From NCBI GenBank assembly GCA_900766195.1, contig CAAFUN010000030.1, positions 36,524-100,523 of the forward strand: DNA of 64,000 nt. Direction: 5' to 3'. The notes under the pieces were generated by a model. The model did not search any database and was not told where the DNA came from. It saw only the letters and a program-made list of their open reading frames with translations. This DNA is from an uncultured Bacteroides sp. (GTDB taxonomy: Bacteria > Bacteroidota > Bacteroidia > Bacteroidales > Bacteroidaceae). Positions 35,991 through 44,722 of the stretch are shown piece by piece; the first letter of the stretch is position 1; every line of letters starts with the position of its first letter. The position numbers and the translations under genes were made by a program.

Positions 35991-37130
35991 TTATTTCTCT
36001 ACTGTGAATTTAAATATGCATTCACTGTTATAAGTTTGTCCAGGCATTAATACAGTAGATGGCCATTGTGGCTTATTGGGGCTATCTGGATAATGTTGAG
36101 TTTCCAGACAAACAGAAGCACGTTGATTATAGGTGATGCCTTTTTTCCCTTTTACTGATCCATCAAGAAAGTTTCCGGTGTATACCTGTATTCCGGGTTC
36201 ATTGGTATATACTTCCAAAGATATTCCACTTTCCGGAGAAGTCAGTTTTGCAGCTAGCTGCTTGATGTCTCCTTTGGTATTTAACACCCAATTGTGATCA
36301 TACCCATTGCCATTTTTCAATTGGACGAATTTATAGTCAGCGATCTCTTTTCCTACAGCCTTGGGTGTTGTAAAATCCATTGGAGTAGCCTTTACGGAAA
36401 GTATTTCTCCGGTTGTCATAAAAGTACTGTCTACAGGTGTATAATTGTCTGCGTTGATATAAAGAATTTCATCTGTTGCCGGTTTTGATGGATCTCCGGA
36501 TAAATTAAAGTAAGAATGATTAGTCATATTAATAACTGTCTTCTTATCAGTAGTTGCACTATACTTAATATCAATGCTATTATCGTCAGTCAATTTATAG
36601 GTAACTGTTGCCGTTACATTCCCAGGAAAGTTTTCATCTCCGTCAGGTGAAATGCGTGTAAGCTGTAAGGTGGTATCATCTATTTGTTTGGCATCATATA
36701 CCTGATATTGCCATCCTTTAGGACCTCCGTGCAAGCAGTGACCAAAGTTATTTTGTGGAAGTTGAATAGTATCTTTATCTAGAACAAGCTTTCCTTTATT
36801 GATACGATTGGCGTATCTACCGATAGAAGCACCAAAGTCGCTCGGTATATTAATATAATCGGCAATGCTGTCGAATCCTAAAACAACATCTTGTAGTTTG
36901 CCTGTTTTGTCAGGAACCATAATTGAGACTATGCGTCCTCCAAAGTTGGTTATACACACTTCCATTCCAGATTTGTTTTTTAGTGTGTAAAGGTCGGTCT
37001 TTGCAGTATTGACTGCTGTCTGAAATTTAGCAGGATTAAGTCCTGATAAAGTTAGCTTTGTTTCGGGCTTTTTATTGCATGCCGTAAACAATAAGGCAGC
37101 AATAGCGGTAAGATAAAAAAACTTTTTCAT
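35991..37130 (-). CDS. galM: Aldose 1-epimerase, lipoprotein form (arabinose operon)
   Basis: The 379-residue mutarotase begins with a type II signal peptide (lipobox LFTAC, Cys18), placing it in the cell envelope, unlike most GalM proteins. The enzyme core shows NFGGRIVSIMVPDKTG, SIGRYANRI, NNFGHCLHGGPKGWQ with an active-site His, MTNHSYFNLSGD with the second His, and ETQHYPDSPNKPQWPSTVL with the catalytic Glu. As the first gene of the arabinose operon it probably equilibrates arabinose anomers in the periplasm before uptake. Confidence 0.93.
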   Translation of the reverse strand: MKKFFYLTAIAALLFTACNKKPETKLTLSGLNPAKFQTAVNTAKTDLYTLKNKSGMEVCITNFGGRIVSIMVPDKTGKLQDVVLGFDSIADYINIPSDFGASIGRYANRINKGKLVLDKDTIQLPQNNFGHCLHGGPKGWQYQVYDAKQIDDTTLQLTRISPDGDENFPGNVTATVTYKLTDDNSIDIKYSATTDKKTVINMTNHSYFNLSGDPSKPATDEILYINADNYTPVDSTFMTTGEILSVKATPMDFTTPKAVGKEIADYKFVQLKNGNGYDHNWVLNTKGDIKQLAAKLTSPESGISLEVYTNEPGIQVYTGNFLDGSVKGKKGITYNQRASVCLETQHYPDSPNKPQWPSTVLMPGQTYNSECIFKFTVEK

Positions 37131-37170
37131 AGCTTATAAAATTTGAAAATGAGATGTTTATTCGTTTTTT

Positions 37171-37211
37171 AGTGTAAAAGTAACACTTTGTTTTGGTGTA
37201 AGCACAACACT
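37171..37211 (-). promoter_or_regulatory. Two candidate AraR operators overlapping the arabinose operon promoter
   Basis: Two 17-bp sites, at 37171-37187 (AGTGT-N7-ACACT) and 37195-37211 (GGTGT-N7-ACACT), are 24 bp apart. The first contains TACTTTTA (minus strand, 37175-37182), a near-match to the -7 box. The second contains TTG (37205-37207) 22 bp upstream of it. Binding at either site would block the promoter. The link to AraR is inferred from position. Confidence 0.6.
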
Positions 37212-37239
37212 TTTATATGTTCTGCAACATAAGCGATAA

Positions 37240-37277
37240 AAAAAGCGCTTTCTCTCAAGTGAGAGAAAGCGCTTTTT
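37240..37277. terminator. Perfect bidirectional terminator between galactose and arabinose operons
   Basis: AAAAAGCGCTTTCTCTC (37240-37256) and GAGAGAAAGCGCTTTTT (37261-37277) form a 17-bp perfect stem with an AAGT loop. It is bounded by A-rich and T-rich ends, so it works for galK on the minus strand. Confidence 0.92.
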
Positions 37278-37294
37278 GATATTGATATTCTTTA

Positions 37295-38449
37295 TTATTT
37301 TAATTTGCGAGCACCATCGCTAATAACTACATCATAAATTTTGGGACTTCTTCCAAACTTTTCTTTAAACAGATCTTTAGCTTTTTCTGTGAAAGTATTA
37401 TATAATTCATCCTTTACTAGGTTTATAGTACATCCACCAAAGCCACCGCCCATTACTCGTGATCCTGTTACGCCACAGTCAAATGCTAAGTCATTAAGGA
37501 AATCGAGTTCTTCACAACTTACTTCATACAACTTACTCATTCCGTGATGAGTTTCGTACATTTTTAAGCCAACAGTCTCATAATCATCCTTTTCAAGGGC
37601 GTCACAAACATCCAATACTCTTTGTATCTCTTCAATGACGTATTTTGCACGTTTGCAGTCCTCTTCGCTGATTTCATTCTTGGCTTCTTGAAGCATCTCC
37701 ATGGTGCAATCACGTAAGAACTCTACATGAGGATGTTTCTTTTGTATCGCAGCAACAGCATTTTCACAGCTTTGACGGCGTTTGTTATAAGCTGAAGATG
37801 CTAACTCATGTTTTACAACTGAATCTATTAACACCAGACGATAACCCTTAGGATGAAATGGGAAGTATTGATATTCAAGAGACCGACAATCTAAACGAAT
37901 AAGACTTCCTTCTTTTCCGAATATAGAAGCAAATTGGTCCATTATTCCGCAATTTACTCCACAATAATTATGTTCTGTAGCTTGTCCTACTTTAGCTAAT
38001 TCAAATTTATCTATCTTATTCTCTCCAAACAGTTCATTTAATGCAAAAGCGTAAGTGCTTTCTAATGCAGCTGAGGAAGACATTCCGGCTCCTAATGGAA
38101 CATCTCCTGAAAAAGCTGTATTAAAACCCTTTACAGGAACACCTCTTTTAATCATTTCACGGCAAACTCCAAAGATATATCTTGCCCAACTAGCTCTAGG
38201 AGCATCCTCTTCTGTTAAACCAAATTCAACATAATCTTTTAAATCAATGGAATACGCCTTTACTATATTTGTACCATTAGGCTTTATTTCTGCTACCATT
38301 CCTTTGTCAATGGCTCCTGGAAATACGAATCCTCCATTATAATCTGTATGCTCACCAATTAGGTTTATACGTCCAGGAGAAGTGTATATTGATCCTGTAG
38401 TTCCGTCAAAGTGCTTAATGAAGCGCTTTCTTACGTTTTCTATATCCAT
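37295..38449 (-). CDS. galK: Galactokinase
   Basis: GalK phosphorylates galactose to galactose-1-phosphate. The 384-residue GHMP kinase has the signature GRINLIGEHTDYNGGFVFPGAID (about 24-46), the ATP motif PLGAGMSSSAALE, NCGIMDQFASIFGKEG with the catalytic Asp, and the third motif VMGGGFGGCTINLV. It is the last gene of a galM-transporter-galK operon and ends before a perfect terminator. No galT or galE is in the window. Confidence 0.97.
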   Translation of the reverse strand: MDIENVRKRFIKHFDGTTGSIYTSPGRINLIGEHTDYNGGFVFPGAIDKGMVAEIKPNGTNIVKAYSIDLKDYVEFGLTEEDAPRASWARYIFGVCREMIKRGVPVKGFNTAFSGDVPLGAGMSSSAALESTYAFALNELFGENKIDKFELAKVGQATEHNYCGVNCGIMDQFASIFGKEGSLIRLDCRSLEYQYFPFHPKGYRLVLIDSVVKHELASSAYNKRRQSCENAVAAIQKKHPHVEFLRDCTMEMLQEAKNEISEEDCKRAKYVIEEIQRVLDVCDALEKDDYETVGLKMYETHHGMSKLYEVSCEELDFLNDLAFDCGVTGSRVMGGGFGGCTINLVKDELYNTFTEKAKDLFKEKFGRSPKIYDVVISDGARKLK

Positions 38450-38496
38450 AGCTAATTATATGTTTTAAATAAATATATATTTCTTCTAGTCTGTTA

Positions 38497-39834
38497 TTAA
38501 ACAGGAATATCTTTATTTATGTTTTTACTTCCGACTAATGCATAATATAATAGATATACTAATCCTGCTATGATTATCCAATAACTAGCCATATATCCAA
38601 CTGTATCAGAAATGAACTGTTGTACCAAAGGTAATACTCCTCCGCCTACAACCATCATCATAAAGATACCCGATGCTTGAGCTGTATATTTTCCCAAACC
38701 TTCAACTGCCAAGTTAAATATGCCTCCCCACATTACAGAAGTACACAGGCCGCAAAGAACTAGAAAGAGGGCACTGATAGGTACTTGTGCCATCTGAAAG
38801 CCTTTATCAACGCTATAACCAGGCATCGACATTGTCACATCTTTAGGAGTGAAAATTGCTATTAATACAAAGCAAATAGCAACTGCTGATACTACTATTA
38901 ATTGAGTGCGGCTAGATACTTTACCACTAATGGCGCTACTTGCGGAACGTCCTACGAGCATTAGTAACCAGTACATAGCAGCGATTGCACCACCAATAGC
39001 AGCGCCGTCTACTAACAGACCTGCACCTTTTTCACTGGAGTCTGCCAGATAAAAGTTTAATGTTCCGGGAATTCCAATCTCTATTCCTACATATATGAAA
39101 ATACCAATTACTCCCAATACTGTATGGTGAAAGTTCCAAGGACTGTGTGCAAATACTTCTTTTTGTGCTCCGCTCTTTCTGAGATGAGGTTCTGGTATTG
39201 CTATAAAAGAAATAATAATAAATGCTGCTATGAATACTCCCATTGCGATAAATAACAAAGGAGATACATCTGACATAGCTGTATGAGGGGTTACGGTGCC
39301 AATGAGTGCGCCAACAAAAAGTGGGGTTAAAGTACCTGACAACGAATTAAGTGCTCCACCTGTTTGGATAAGTTGGTTACCTTTGTTGCCACCACCGCCT
39401 AAAAGATTGAGCATTGGATTAACCACTGTATTAAGCATACATACGCAGAAACCACAGATAAATGCTCCCAGCAAATAGATTATAAAGTTAAGCTGGATGG
39501 CGTGTTCTCCTAAATTGAATACTTCAACTCCTGTTCCAAACAAACTGGACAGATATTGAGTGAAAAGGCCAAGGAATCCAACAGCCATAGCAATAAGTGC
39601 TGTCTTCTTATATCCAATTTTAACAAGCATGTTACCCGCCGGTATACCCATAAATAGATAAGCAAGGAAATTCATCATATTTCCCATCATTCCTAATGTA
39701 TTTGCACCGGCATATTGATTTTTCCAAATCGTTCCAAAGGGGGCAGCAAGGTTTGTTACGAAAGAAATCATGGCGAAGATGAAAAACATAGTGACTATTG
39801 CAACTATGTTTCCGTTCTTTTTTTCTGTTGTCAT
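38497..39834 (-). CDS. Sugar MFS transporter, GluP/FucP family (glucose/galactose)
   Basis: A 445-residue inner-membrane protein with 12 predicted helices. Family features include NFLAYLFMGIPAGNMLVKIGYKKTALIA, the long second-domain entry CMLNTVVNPMLNLLGGGGNKG and QTGGALNSLSGTLTPLFVGALIG. This is the glucose/galactose:H+ symporter group. It lies between galM and galK, so galactose is the most likely cargo. No other carrier is encoded in this operon. Confidence 0.9.
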   Translation of the reverse strand: MTTEKKNGNIVAIVTMFFIFAMISFVTNLAAPFGTIWKNQYAGANTLGMMGNMMNFLAYLFMGIPAGNMLVKIGYKKTALIAMAVGFLGLFTQYLSSLFGTGVEVFNLGEHAIQLNFIIYLLGAFICGFCVCMLNTVVNPMLNLLGGGGNKGNQLIQTGGALNSLSGTLTPLFVGALIGTVTPHTAMSDVSPLLFIAMGVFIAAFIIISFIAIPEPHLRKSGAQKEVFAHSPWNFHHTVLGVIGIFIYVGIEIGIPGTLNFYLADSSEKGAGLLVDGAAIGGAIAAMYWLLMLVGRSASSAISGKVSSRTQLIVVSAVAICFVLIAIFTPKDVTMSMPGYSVDKGFQMAQVPISALFLVLCGLCTSVMWGGIFNLAVEGLGKYTAQASGIFMMMVVGGGVLPLVQQFISDTVGYMASYWIIIAGLVYLLYYALVGSKNINKDIPV

Positions 39835-39876
39835 TTTGAATTTATTAAATATGTTATAAAATTATATTATCGAATT

Positions 39877-40974
39877 TTATTCTTGTATTCCGAATTTGTA
39901 AATGGTGATTTGTTGGTATTCATCATCGGGTAGTAGGACAGAAGATGGAAAATAACTTCTATTGGGAGAATCGGGAAAGCATTGAGCTTCAAAGCATACT
40001 GCACTTCGAGCAGGAAAAGTGGCTCCATGCGAACCTGTAAAACCTCCTAGCCAGTTTCCAGTATATAATTGAACGCCATTTTCTGTGGTATACACTTCCA
40101 TTATACGCCCGCTTTGAGGTTCTGAATAGGTTGCTGCTAATGTAAGTTCTCCTGATTCGGGTTTATTCAGAACGTAGCAATGATCGTAGCCAGCTCCATT
40201 TATAAGTTGCTGGAATTTATCGTTGATGCGTTCTCCTATTTTATGTGGAGTACGAAAATCCATTGGCGTATCTTCTACCTTTAATATTTCTCCGGTTGGA
40301 ATTGATACTTCATTAATAGGTATATAATGATCTGCATTAATTGTGATATAATGATCTAAGACAGTGGGAGTGGGAGTAGAAATACCTGCCAAATTGAAAA
40401 AGCCATGATTAGTTAGATTTATAACCGTAGCTTTGTCTGTAGTAGCACGATACTCTATGTTAAGTGCATTTGATTCTTCTTCAAGATGATATGTTATTTC
40501 CACTTTCAGATTTCCAGGGAAATTTTCTTCTCCATCTTTTGATGTATAGCTAAATACAACAGTAGAAGAGTCAGGCTGGAATGCATCCCATACTCGCGCG
40601 TGGAATCCTGTTGGACCACCATGTAGAGAATTCGGTCCATTGTTTATTGTCAGTTGGTGCTCTTCTCCGTATAAACTGAATTTACCATTGGCTATTCTAT
40701 TGCCATATCGGCCAATTGTTGTACTTAAAAAGGGTTCAGGGCTATGTATTACATTCTCTATGCTGTCATGCCCCAAAATTACATTAGCATATTTGCCGGT
40801 TTTGTCCGGTACCATAATAGAAAGTATAGCACAGCCATAATTTGTGACTGCTACTTCCATGCCACAAGAGTTCTTAAGAATAAATAAGTCTGTTTTTTTG
40901 TTGTCTATATTCTTTTGAAAGTCCTTCTTATTCAAACCGGACAAGTTACTTTCTTGGATAGTAGTGTTTATCAT
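39877..40974 (-). CDS. galM: Aldose 1-epimerase, cytosolic form (galactose operon)
   Basis: The 365-residue mutarotase has no signal peptide, so it acts in the cytosol, converting beta- to alpha-galactose for GalK. The motifs match those of the lipoprotein paralogue (TTIGRYGNRIANGKF, NNGPNSLHGGPTGFH, LTNHGFFNLAG, EAQCFPDSPNRSYFPSSVLL). It is the first gene of the galactose operon. The two paralogues are 2.7 kb apart but belong to separately terminated operons and compartments. Confidence 0.95.
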   Translation of the reverse strand: MINTTIQESNLSGLNKKDFQKNIDNKKTDLFILKNSCGMEVAVTNYGCAILSIMVPDKTGKYANVILGHDSIENVIHSPEPFLSTTIGRYGNRIANGKFSLYGEEHQLTINNGPNSLHGGPTGFHARVWDAFQPDSSTVVFSYTSKDGEENFPGNLKVEITYHLEEESNALNIEYRATTDKATVINLTNHGFFNLAGISTPTPTVLDHYITINADHYIPINEVSIPTGEILKVEDTPMDFRTPHKIGERINDKFQQLINGAGYDHCYVLNKPESGELTLAATYSEPQSGRIMEVYTTENGVQLYTGNWLGGFTGSHGATFPARSAVCFEAQCFPDSPNRSYFPSSVLLPDDEYQQITIYKFGIQE

Positions 40975-40999
40975 ACTCTGGTATTAATTAATTTTATTG

Positions 41000-41030
41000 C
41001 AAATAAAAAGAAATTCTTTTGTTCCCACAA
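41000..41030 (-). promoter_or_regulatory. Probable promoter of the galactose operon
   Basis: On the minus strand, TTG (41028-41030) is 20 bp upstream of TTTATTTG (41000-41007), a one-base variant of TAnnTTTG. It lies just before the galM start at 40974. Confidence 0.45.
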
Positions 41031-41173
41031 CGGATTGACTTGAAATATAAAGTTCGATTTAGGAAAGTTTAGCGTTTTATATTCGTGTTATAAATTGATA
41101 TTTTTTGTATGTTTGTTCTTGAAATATAAAAAAATAGATTATTTCTAATTAAAAGCTTTTAAGTATATAACAA

Positions 41174-42145
41174 ATGTATCCTTTAAAATTTGATCCCATT
41201 TTGAAACAAACGCTTTGGGGAGGCGAAAAAATTATTGAGTTCAAGCATTTGCATGAATCAGTATCTGGAGTTGGAGAAAGCTGGGAAGTATCGGCTGTGG
41301 AAAACAATGAATCTGTAGTAGCTAATGGGCCAGATAAAGGACTTACTTTATCGGATATGGTACGTAAATACCGTGAAGAATTGGTAGGCGAAGCCAATTA
41401 TGCTCGTTTTGGAGCAAAATTTCCGTTGCTAATTAAATTTATAGATGCTAAATTAGACTTGTCTATACAGGTTCATCCAGGTGATGATTTGGCAAAAAAA
41501 CGGCATAATTCTTTTGGTAAAAATGAAATGTGGTATGTCATTTCTGCTGATAAGGGAGCTAAATTAATTTCTGGATTTTCGGAAAAGATTACTACTAAAG
41601 AATATAAAGAAAGAATATACGACGGAACATTTGCAGACGTTTTGCAGTCATGTGAAGTTCATCCGGGTGATGTGTTCTATGTACCTGCCGGTAGAGTGCA
41701 TGGCATTGGAGCGGGAGTCTTTGTTGCCGAAATCCAACAAACGTCAGATATAACCTATCGAATATTTGATTATAATAGAAAAGACAAAGATGGAAAGCAA
41801 CGGGAGCTTCATATTACTCAAGCGGTAGAGGCCATTAATTTTGCAGATGTTGAAGATGATTTCCGTACTAAATATGATGAGATAAAGAATGAACCGGTAG
41901 AATTAGTTGCCTGTCCATATTTTACGACTTCACTTTATGATATGGAAGAAGAAATATCCTGCGATTATTCTGAGCTGGATTCTTTTGTAATACTTATCTG
42001 TGTTGAAGGAGGATGTGAACTAGTAGCTGATAATCAAGAATCTATTTCGCTAAAAGCAGGCGAAACAGTGCTACTCCCTGCAGCTATTCAAGACATCAAG
42101 ATAATACCCGAAGGTAAGGTGAAATTACTTGAAACTTACGTTTAA
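41174..42145 (+). CDS. manA: Mannose-6-phosphate isomerase, class I
   Basis: ManA interconverts mannose-6-phosphate and fructose-6-phosphate with zinc. The 323-residue cupin-fold protein is the short bacterial form. Metal-site segments are SIQVHPGDD, KNEMWYVI and VPAGRVHGIGAGVFVAEIQQTSDITYRIFDY. The N terminus MYPLKFDPILKQTLWGGEKI is typical. It is divergent from the galactose operon and ends at a long hairpin shared with the converging small-protein operon. Confidence 0.95.
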   Translation: MYPLKFDPILKQTLWGGEKIIEFKHLHESVSGVGESWEVSAVENNESVVANGPDKGLTLSDMVRKYREELVGEANYARFGAKFPLLIKFIDAKLDLSIQVHPGDDLAKKRHNSFGKNEMWYVISADKGAKLISGFSEKITTKEYKERIYDGTFADVLQSCEVHPGDVFYVPAGRVHGIGAGVFVAEIQQTSDITYRIFDYNRKDKDGKQRELHITQAVEAINFADVEDDFRTKYDEIKNEPVELVACPYFTTSLYDMEEEISCDYSELDSFVILICVEGGCELVADNQESISLKAGETVLLPAAIQDIKIIPEGKVKLLETYV

Positions 42146-42158
42146 GAACTATTTTTGG

Positions 42159-42202
42159 CTATACGTCTATTGTTGTTATACTATATCACAATAGATGTAT
42201 AG
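42159..42202. terminator. Hairpin between converging manA and the YtxH/holin operon
   Basis: CTATACGTCTATTGT (42159-42173) pairs with ACAATAGATGTATAG (42188-42202) over 15 bp with one G-T pair around a 14-nt loop. It probably terminates in both directions. Confidence 0.7.
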
Positions 42203-42209
42203 TCTATAT

Positions 42210-42473
42210 TTAGAAGTGCTTAAATTTAAAAATCTTTTTAATCTTTCTCATAATTTTGAGACCTGCCATAAAACCATCAAATATGGTTATTCCTGTGTTG
42301 AGTGTCCTTACGATAGATTGACCTTTCATAAAGCTGGATTCAAAAGGAGTAAACAACTCTCTGAAGTCATTAGCTAATACTTGTCTTTGTATTTTAATCT
42401 CATCAAGCTGTTTATTTTTTAATAAAACAATCTCTTCAAGAGTAGACGGAACGTGAGATGTTATATTTTTCAT
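42210..42473 (-). CDS. Small conserved protein of the YtxH/holin operon
   Basis: An 87-residue protein of unknown function. The first 55 residues are charged and probably helical (EEIVLLKNKQLDEIKIQRQVLANDF). A weakly hydrophobic amphipathic segment (TLNTGITIFDGFMAGLKIM) and a basic tail (RKIKKIFKFKHF) follow. It starts 8 bp after the holin-like gene and is the last gene of three. Proteins like this commonly follow holin-like and YtxH genes and may help attach the operon products to the inner membrane. Confidence 0.7.
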   Translation of the reverse strand: MKNITSHVPSTLEEIVLLKNKQLDEIKIQRQVLANDFRELFTPFESSFMKGQSIVRTLNTGITIFDGFMAGLKIMRKIKKIFKFKHF

Positions 42474-42481
42474 TGATATGC

Positions 42482-42841
42482 TTATTTGTCCTTGTTAAAA
42501 AATAGATTAGCTATAAATTTTGCCATAGGGTTGATAATTAGTCGTTTCTTCATGGATATAATTGCAAGGATCAGCAATATATATAGGATAGAGATAATAC
42601 CATAACTTACCATTAATCCTCCAACTAATGGAGCCAACAAATATGCTAATGTAAAGGATAAGTAAAATAGTGCTACCATGCCTAATATAAAAACGAGAAG
42701 TAGAAGAATCAGCGTTGATAAAAGTATTACTAATTTTTCTGTAATTTCGAGAGTTATATATTCTTTTTGTAGAAAAATATATTTTTTCACCTCTACAAAC
42801 AACTGCTGTAAATTTTCTGTGTTTTGATCGTTGTCAAACAT
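42482..42841 (-). CDS. Phage-holin-like family (DUF1469) membrane protein
   Basis: A 119-residue protein with two strong transmembrane segments (ILLLLVFILGMVALFYLSFTLA and YGIISILYILLILAIISM) separated by a short loop containing PLVGG. This is the DUF1469/holin-3-6 pattern. Despite the name, chromosomal members occur with YtxH proteins in envelope-stress operons rather than phage lysis cassettes. The N terminus is a coiled amphipathic helix. No phage genes are nearby. Confidence 0.8.
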   Translation of the reverse strand: MFDNDQNTENLQQLFVEVKKYIFLQKEYITLEITEKLVILLSTLILLLLVFILGMVALFYLSFTLAYLLAPLVGGLMVSYGIISILYILLILAIISMKKRLIINPMAKFIANLFFNKDK

Positions 42842-42862
42842 GGTAGCTCTATTTTTAATTGT

Positions 42863-43072
42863 TTATTCCGCAGCTTCTCCTTTGATTTCTGCTGCGATTT
42901 CATTCACTAAATTTTCCATTTCATTCCGATTTAATCGAATGCCTTTCTTACGTAAAATTTCTGCAATTTTATGACGCGTGTTTTCTCCTTTTTCAGGAGC
43001 AAATAAAATACCAAATGCAGCACCTACAGCTGCTCCACCTAAAAATGCTGCTACTAAATTTAGTCCTTTCAT
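42863..43072 (-). CDS. YtxH domain protein
   Basis: A 69-residue protein with one N-terminal Gly/Ala-rich membrane segment (LVAAFLGGAAVGAAFGILFAPEKGENTR), the signature of YtxH, and a charged C-terminal helix. It heads the three-gene operon and has a reasonable ribosome-binding site (AGAGGA about 7 nt before the ATG). YtxH proteins are stress-induced in other bacteria; no promoter of the standard type was seen upstream. Confidence 0.85.
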   Translation of the reverse strand: MKGLNLVAAFLGGAAVGAAFGILFAPEKGENTRHKIAEILRKKGIRLNRNEMENLVNEIAAEIKGEAAE

Positions 43073-43626
43073 AATTCCTCTTTTTAATTAATGATTAATA
43101 CTATATAAATAAACACTTTATTGATAAATGTGTTCAATTTTAAATGGTGAATAATCTTTTAGTTTGAAGGAATAACTATAATATTTCTCAAAAATTAGAC
43201 AGGTACATAAGTTAAAGAATGCTTTGTGTTTTTGCATCCTAAAAAGAACGGGAATGAACTGATTGATAGGAGTGATTTTCTTTGTATAGGCATCAACCGT
43301 TTTTGCATATATAGATGTACAGATATATCCTACATGTTTAGAGTTCCCTATATAATATTAGCTTCTTGAATTTCAGTTAAATAGATCTTATCATATTCTG
43401 TTTATAGGATATGTTTAGCCTTTATTAACTATATCGTATAAAATATTTGCTCGATATCTTTGTCTTCAATAATAGAGAGCAATTATTTCGAGTATTAAAA
43501 ATAAAACAAATTAGATAATTATGAAAATTATAAAATGATTTTTTTAGGAAATATGAACAGCAAAGTATTACCTTAATTTTTTTACAAATCTATAGAGTAT
43601 CAATAATCAATTAATAAAAGAATAAG
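43073..43626. other. 554-bp divergent intergenic region
   Basis: Nothing coding was found. TATCTTTG at 43455-43462 resembles a -7 box facing the efflux operon but lacks a TTG at the right distance, and the minus-strand operon has no clear box. Since the following operon encodes its own ECF sigma factor, the promoters may be of a non-housekeeping type. Confidence 0.4.
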
Positions 43627-44031
43627 ATGAGAACAAGAAAATTTAGCATATTACATGTCTCTAAAATGTTACTTATGGGTATTGTTATAATCACATTATT
43701 TAGTGTTGTAGTAATGCTTCTTTGGAACTGGCTGATGCCAACTATTTTTGGACTGAAAGTCATCACAATATGGGAAGCTGCAGGATTGTTTGCACTCACT
43801 CATATACTGTTTAGCCCTTTCTGGGGTAGAAGACCGCATGATGAACGTATGCATCATCATGGTAGAAACCAGATTATAGAAAAATGGAGAACGATGTCGC
43901 AAAGTGAAAGGAATAAAATTATGAAAGAAAGAAGAGATATGTTCGGGAATGGACCTTTTGACAGGGATTTCTTTGAGAGCAGATGCAACGATACCGAACA
44001 GAATGAAAAATCAGATGACAAAAAAGGCTGA
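43627..44031 (+). CDS. Small integral membrane protein, partner of the ECF sigma factor
   Basis: A 134-residue protein with two membrane helices (LLMGIVIITLFSVVVMLLWNWLMPTIFGL and ITIWEAAGLFALTHILFSPF). A cytosolic or periplasmic tail is rich in His, Arg and Asp (RRPHDERMHHHG, then IIEKWRTMSQSERNKIMKERRDM). The W-x-WLMPTIFGL signature recurs in small Bacteroidota membrane proteins encoded before ECF sigma factors. Its coding sequence overlaps the sigma gene start, so the two are translationally coupled. It may act as an anti-sigma or sensor, but no anti-sigma domain is recognisable. Confidence 0.65.
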   Translation: MRTRKFSILHVSKMLLMGIVIITLFSVVVMLLWNWLMPTIFGLKVITIWEAAGLFALTHILFSPFWGRRPHDERMHHHGRNQIIEKWRTMSQSERNKIMKERRDMFGNGPFDRDFFESRCNDTEQNEKSDDKKG

Positions 44032-44593
44032 TCAAGAACAATATCACGTAGAGAAACTCTATGAAGAATATCAGCCTCGCTTAAAAAATTATATCAATAA
44101 GCACGTTGATAATGAATCTGATACAGAGGATATCCTGCAAGATATATTCTACCAACTGATCAAGACGGTTGAGAATACGCTCAATCCTATTGAGCATGTT
44201 TCTGCTTGGCTTTATAAGGTGGCGCGGAACACTATTATCAATAAAAGGAATAAAAGGAAGGAAGAGGAGTTGATCGTGTATCAAGAAAATAAGAGTACCT
44301 ATAGTGTTTTGAATGATTTATCTGAAGTATTATTCAACAATGACGCCTCTCCTTCACCCGAAATGGAGTACTTGCGTTCATTAGTATGGACCGAACTAGA
44401 AAATGCTTTATCCGAATTACCCATTGATCAGCAAGAGGTGTTCAGACAAACTGAATTGTATGGTATCTCAATAAAGAATATATCACAAAATACCGGAGTT
44501 CCTGTAAATACATTACTATCCAGGAAGCATTATGCCGTTTTACATCTCCGCAAAAAGTTATCTGATCTATATGAAGCTATCATTCATTCATAA
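44003..44593 (+). CDS. ECF-type RNA polymerase sigma factor
   Basis: About 196 residues from ATG 44003; ATG 44015 is an alternative, and both lie inside the preceding gene. Region 2 is visible as YHVEKLYEEYQPRLKNYINKHV, DTEDILQDIFYQLI and HVSAWLYKVARNTIINKRNK. Region 4 is LENALSELPIDQQEVFRQTELYGISIKNISQNTGVPVNTLLSRKHYAVLHLRKKL with its helix-turn-helix. It is followed by a TolC-MFP-RND efflux set, which it probably controls. A paired-repeat element lies between it and tolC. Confidence 0.9.
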   Translation: MKNQMTKKADQEQYHVEKLYEEYQPRLKNYINKHVDNESDTEDILQDIFYQLIKTVENTLNPIEHVSAWLYKVARNTIINKRNKRKEEELIVYQENKSTYSVLNDLSEVLFNNDASPSPEMEYLRSLVWTELENALSELPIDQQEVFRQTELYGISIKNISQNTGVPVNTLLSRKHYAVLHLRKKLSDLYEAIIHS

Positions 44594-44622
44594 AAAGCAA
44601 AACTAGAAAAGCATATTTCTAC

Positions 44623-44691
44623 AGCCTATCCTGTAATTCGATAAGATTTTAATGGTCACGTGTTTAAGTCCTGCAATTTGCAGGATAGGCT
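44623..44691 (+). promoter_or_regulatory. Competing hairpins between the sigma factor and tolC genes
   Basis: AGCCTATCCTG (44623-44633) is a perfect inverted copy of CAGGATAGGCT (44681-44691). A second perfect palindrome, CCTGCAA-T-TTGCAGG (44670-44684), uses part of the right arm, so only one of the two structures can form. A run of seven Ts follows at about 44702. This layout resembles an attenuator, or a dyad for a regulator. Confidence 0.55.
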
Positions 44692-44722
44692 ATTTATGTG
44701 CTTTTTTTATCAATATCAAAAA

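Noticed and set aside
42482..43072. Phage lysis cassette suggested by a holin-like protein
   Set aside because: The gene pairs with YtxH and a small conserved protein, with no endolysin or phage structural genes nearby, matching the chromosomal stress-type operon.
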